Positions 61,767-64,000 of a DNA stretch of 64,000 nucleotides are shown piece after piece. The number at the start of each line of letters is the position of its first letter. Positions within the stretch are counted from its first letter, which is position 1. Both the position numbers and the translations under genes were made by a program. Source of the stretch: Phoronis australis (Eukaryota > Phoronida > Phoronidae). The notes below the pieces were generated by a model. That model saw only the letters and a list, made by a program, of their open reading frames with translations. It made no database searches and was not told where the DNA came from. Location of the stretch: assembly GCA_002633005.1 (NCBI GenBank), contig NMRA01000685.1, forward strand, positions 142,430 through 206,429, given 5' to 3'.

Positions 61767-62077
61767 CAGGGGCGGACCCAGGATTTTGAGTTGGGGGGGC
61801 AGAGCACAGGAATAACTAGAATTTCGGAAGATGCGCGCGCCCAGCCTAAAATGTAGGAATGCAGGAGTCTCGAAATTTTGGGTTTGCGGACATTTTGACT
61901 AAAAACAAGGTAAACGGTGTTTGTTGTTCAGGGCCTATGCATTGTTTATTCACCCCCCGAGCCCCCCTGGTTGCACGCATGTGCTAGTCAGCGATCCGCA
62001 CCCGAAATGCCAAATGGAATCTGATAAAATTTTAGGGAGGGCCATGGCCCCCTTGACCCTCCCTAAATCCGCCACTG
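61767..62077. mobile_element. hAT-like miniature element, copy 3
   Basis: Begins CAGGGGCGGACCCAGGATTT and ends CCCTAAATCCGCCACTG. GGTTC lies immediately outside both ends. The family block GCCAAATGGAATCTG...AAAATTTTAGGG is present. At 311 bp it is longer than its relatives, with an inserted C/G-rich middle. Confidence 0.75.
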
Positions 62078-62224
62078 GGTTCTAATTTGTCTTTTGTGGG
62101 AGGGTTTAATTGCATACATAAGATGTATGATGCGCTCAAGGTTTGTCATTGTATGACATATCATTATATTTTCCGGTAAATGGAACACTTTTTGCAAAGA
62201 CGTCTCCGAGACTCACGTGCATGT

Positions 62225-62440
62225 ATTGGTTGAGGGTGAGGGCGAGGGCGAGGGCAAGGGCGAGGGCGAGGTTGAGGAATGCGTTTTAGGCTAAGATGAG
62301 ACTCAGGGTGATAGTTAGGGTGTGGGTTAGGGTTAAGGTTTGGGTTAGGGTTTAGGTTAAGGATAGGGTTAGGGTTAGGGTTTGGGTTGCGTTAGAGTTA
62401 GGGTTAGGGTTTGGGTTGCGTTAGGGTTAGGGTTAGGGTT
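62225..62440 (+). repeat. GGGCGA array grading into interstitial TTAGGG telomere-like repeats
   Basis: 62225-62280 is built from GAGGGC/GAGGGT hexamers. From about 62310 to 62440 it becomes TTAGGG with variants (TTTGGG, GGTTGC, TTAAGG). The G-rich strand runs left to right. An undetermined base at 62441 separates it from the satellite. Confidence 0.92.
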
Positions 62441-62441
62441 N

Positions 62442-64000
62442 CGTCTATTGCTGAAAAACTAATCGTTGAAAACCAATGCCCCTCCGTTCCTAAGTCCTCT
62501 GGCCCTCCCTCAGTAGAGAAAAAGAAAAAGAATTGACTTTCAACGATTAAAATTTCGTCAATCGGCACATAGCCCGGCACGACTTTGCCCTACCCCGAAA
62601 AACCGAGAATTTTACGGAGATTCCGTCTCCTCAGTTAAAACGTCTATTGCCGGAAAACTAACCTTTGAAAATCGATGCTCCTCCGTTCCTATGTACTCTG
62701 GCCGTCCATCAGTAGAGGAAAAGAAAAAGAATTGGCTTTCAACGGTTGAGTTTTCGTCAATTGGCGCAAAACCGCGCACAACTTCGCCCTACCTCGAAAA
62801 ACCGAGAATTTTGCGGAGATTCCGCCTCCTCAATTCAAACGTCTATTGCCGGAAAACTAACGTTTGAAAATCGATGCCCCTCTTTTCCTAGGTATTCTGG
62901 CCCTCCATCAGTAGAGCAAAAGAAGAAGAATTGACTTTCAACGGTTGAGTTTTCGTCAATTGGCGCAAAACCGCGCACAACTTTGCCCTACCTCGAAAAA
63001 CTGAGAATTTTACGAAGATTCCGCCACCTCAGTTCAAATGTCTATTGCTGAAAAACTAACCGTTGAAAATCGATGCCCCTCCGTTCCTAGGTCCTCTGGG
63101 CCTCCTTCAGCAGAGGAAAAGAAGAATTGACTTTCAACGGTTGAGTTTTCGTCAATTGGCGCAAAACCGCGTACTACCTTGCAGGATTCATCGGTTAAGT
63201 TTTCGTTAATCGGCGCAAAACTTTGCACGATTTGCCCTATATCTCGATCCACAGTGAAATTTCCTTAGATTCCGCGTCCTCAATTAAAACGTCTATTGCC
63301 GGAAAATTAATCGCTGAAAATCGATGACATTCCATTTCTAGGTCTTCTGGCCATCCCTTAGTACGAAAAAAGAAAAAACTCGACTTTCAACTGTTGCGTC
63401 TTCGTTGATCGGCGCAGAGCATTGAACGATTTTGCCCTACCTCGAACGACAGCGAAAATGCCGGATATTGCGCGTCCTCATTTCAAACGTCTATTGCCTG
63501 AAAACCAACCATTGAAAATCGATGACCTTCAATTCCTATGTCCTTTGGCCATGCCTTAGTAAGAAAAAAGAAAAAACGACTTTCAACGGTTGAGTTTTCG
63601 TCAATCGGCGCAGAAATTTGAACGACTCTTCCCTTCACCGAAAAACCGCGAATTTGCCGGAGATTCCGCCTCCTCTCTTGAAACGTCTATTGCCGAAAAA
63701 CTAACGGTTGAACATCGATGCCCTTCTATTCTTAGGTTCTCTGGCCCTCTTCTAGTAGGGAAATAGAACAAATTCGACTTTCAACGGTTCACTAGTTTTC
63801 GTCAATCGGCGCAGAAATATGAACGACTTTTCCCTTCATCGAAAAACCGCCAATTTGCCGGAGATTCCGCCTCCTCAATTGAAACGTCTATTGCTGGAAA
63901 ACTAGCTGTTGAAAAACGATGCCCTTCTACTGCTAGGTCCACTAGCCCTTTCTCAGTAGGGAAGTAGAAAACACCCCGACTTTCTTGGGTTTAGTTTTCA
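62442..64000. repeat. Satellite array, ~199-bp unit, at least 7.5 copies, open at right
   Basis: Units start CGTCTATTGC at 62442, 62641, 62840, 63039 (TGTCTATTGC), 63290, 63488, 63684 and about 63884. Spacing is 196-200 bp except the fourth unit (251 bp), which has a ~50-bp internal duplication of the TTTTCGTCAATTGGCGCAAA segment. Divergence between units is several percent, lowest among the first four. The array leaves the window without ending. Confidence 0.95.

Noticed and set aside
62310-62440. True chromosome end
   Set aside because: TTAGGG repeats are degenerate, short, and followed by satellite DNA, so an interstitial or misjoined array is more likely.

Overview
The window is nuclear DNA from a multicellular animal. 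It is AT-rich, its genes have many GT-AG introns, and it is crowded with decayed transposons, small inverted-repeat elements, minisatellites and a terminal satellite array. An intron-rich NELF-C/D gene, an intron-containing creatinase, an intronless somatomedin-B receptor, BEL/Penelope-type fragments and TTAGGG repeats fit a marine invertebrate, most likely a deuterostome such as a hemichordate or lancelet. The species cannot be fixed from the sequence alone.

Layout. 1-3805: two direct copies of a Penelope-like reverse-transcriptase fragment and a 300-bp-arm inverted repeat surround the last two exons of an unidentified + strand gene, which ends at 3805. 6753-24703 (-): a complete 16-exon NELF-C/D gene of 574 codons, tail-to-tail with the first gene. 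Its introns hold a 12-copy 28-bp minisatellite, a hairpin MITE, a GC-rich 30-bp minisatellite and a 70-N gap, and one splice donor lies in a triplicated 50-bp block. 25-30 kb: hAT-like miniature elements, a hairpin element, a collapsed BEL/Pao retroelement, then an intact arylamine N-acetyltransferase (-) beside a broken duplicate. 30.7-36.7 kb: gene-poor, with a well-defined 581-bp TIR element and tRNA-like sequences. 36727-39204 (-): single-exon SMB-domain 7TM receptor. 41-49 kb: hAT-like miniature, a decayed LINE keeping its 5' rather than 3' part, and a TTAA-flanked 1.5-kb element next to a mosaic inverted relative. 52249-57230 (+): five-exon creatinase of 433 residues. 57.87-59.16 kb: frameshifted hAT-type (ZNF862/KIAA1586-like) transposase-derived pseudogene. 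62.2-64 kb: degenerate GGGCGA/TTAGGG array, one N, then a ~199-bp satellite running off the right end.

The host genes do not form a pathway. NELF-C/D acts in RNA polymerase II pausing, NAT in arylamine conjugation, the receptor in signalling, and creatinase in creatine breakdown to sarcosine and urea. All splice junctions were derived by hand from reading frame, GT/AG sites and remembered family sequence. No database search was run.
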